This document shows positions 63,969 through 64,000 of a stretch of 64,000 bases of DNA, piece after piece. The notes beneath the pieces were generated by a model. It ran no database searches, was not told where the DNA came from, and was given only the letters and a program-made list of their open reading frames with translations. The translations under genes were made by a program, and so were the position numbers. How positions within the stretch are numbered: the stretch's first letter is position 1; every line of letters starts with the position of its first letter. Where the stretch lies: the NCBI GenBank assembly GCA_963816155.1, contig CAWFJE010000011.1, positions 186,001 to 250,000 on the forward strand, read 5' to 3'. The stretch is from JAXGXJ01 sp963816155. Lineage in GTDB: Bacteria; Actinomycetota; Thermoleophilia; RBG-16-64-13.

Positions 63969-64000
63969 AGTCCGTCGGACCTCACCCGTGCCGCTTCAGC

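Overview
This is a GC-rich bacterial chromosomal window with almost gap-free gene packing. Most genes are on the minus strand in long runs with 4-base start/stop overlaps. WhiA, an actinobacterial-style oligopeptide ABC cassette, the RimI-TsaD fusion, leaderless-looking promoters and frequent GTG/TTG starts point to Actinomycetota. Rho has an ordinary 440-residue length without the long charged N-terminal insertion of Streptomyces or Mycobacterium. Together with two functions best known from archaea (cyclic 2,3-diphosphoglycerate synthesis and a hexulose-6-phosphate synthase/RraA fusion), this suggests a deep-branching lineage (Thermoleophilia, Coriobacteriia or Geothermincolia type). That placement is inference. 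No insertion sequences, prophage or CRISPR arrays were seen.

Layout. 88-5892 (minus): oligopeptide ABC transporter oppA-B-C-D-F with a strong RNA hairpin between oppA and oppB; bases 1-87 hold no recognisable gene. 6006-15304 (minus): uvrC, ogt, rapZ, whiA, gap, pgk, tpiA, gpmI, secG, the classic Gram-positive whiA/glycolysis block without yvcK. 15484-18239 (plus): acyl-CoA dehydrogenase and an M42 aminopeptidase. 18302-22512 (minus): uvrA and hflX, divergent from a polysaccharide deacetylase (plus). 23622-29995 (minus): PrsW-like protease, tRNA-Ala, guaA-rsfS, a PfkB kinase and a D,D-carboxypeptidase. 30089-41290: membrane proteins, pyrE-hup-pyrF, tldDE with a Roadblock-like protein, CIRCE-controlled groESL, and the tRNA t6A genes tsaE-tsaB-rimI/tsaD. 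41762-46091: a family 4 uracil-DNA glycosylase (minus), then a plus-strand operon of DUF2520 protein, YjbQ, HPS-RraA and a methyltransferase. 46132-57438 (minus): lysA-hom-thrC, then metallophosphoesterase, cDPG synthetase, 2-phosphoglycerate kinase, GlpX-like protein, rho, P1 peptidase and panC. 57508-63968: a small nuclease-like protein, hpt, an alpha/beta hydrolase, a CsoR-family regulator, tRNA-Gly, a promoter-led structured RNA candidate, mutM, argS and a potassium channel.

The most interesting system is the tight four-gene cassette at 49421-53698: a metallophosphoesterase, cyclic 2,3-diphosphoglycerate synthetase, 2-phosphoglycerate kinase, and a GlpX (class II FBPase) homologue whose catalytic DP-x-[DE]-G-T motif is degenerate. 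It looks like a bacterial version of the methanogen thermolyte/phosphagen pathway with two extra predicted phosphatase-type partners, preceded by paired hairpins in its leader.

Four housekeeping genes (tsaB, tldD, mutM, argS) are broken by five single-base frame disruptions. Every one is repaired by removing one base. Sequence or assembly error is the likeliest reason, so I annotate each as one interrupted gene rather than as separate ORFs.
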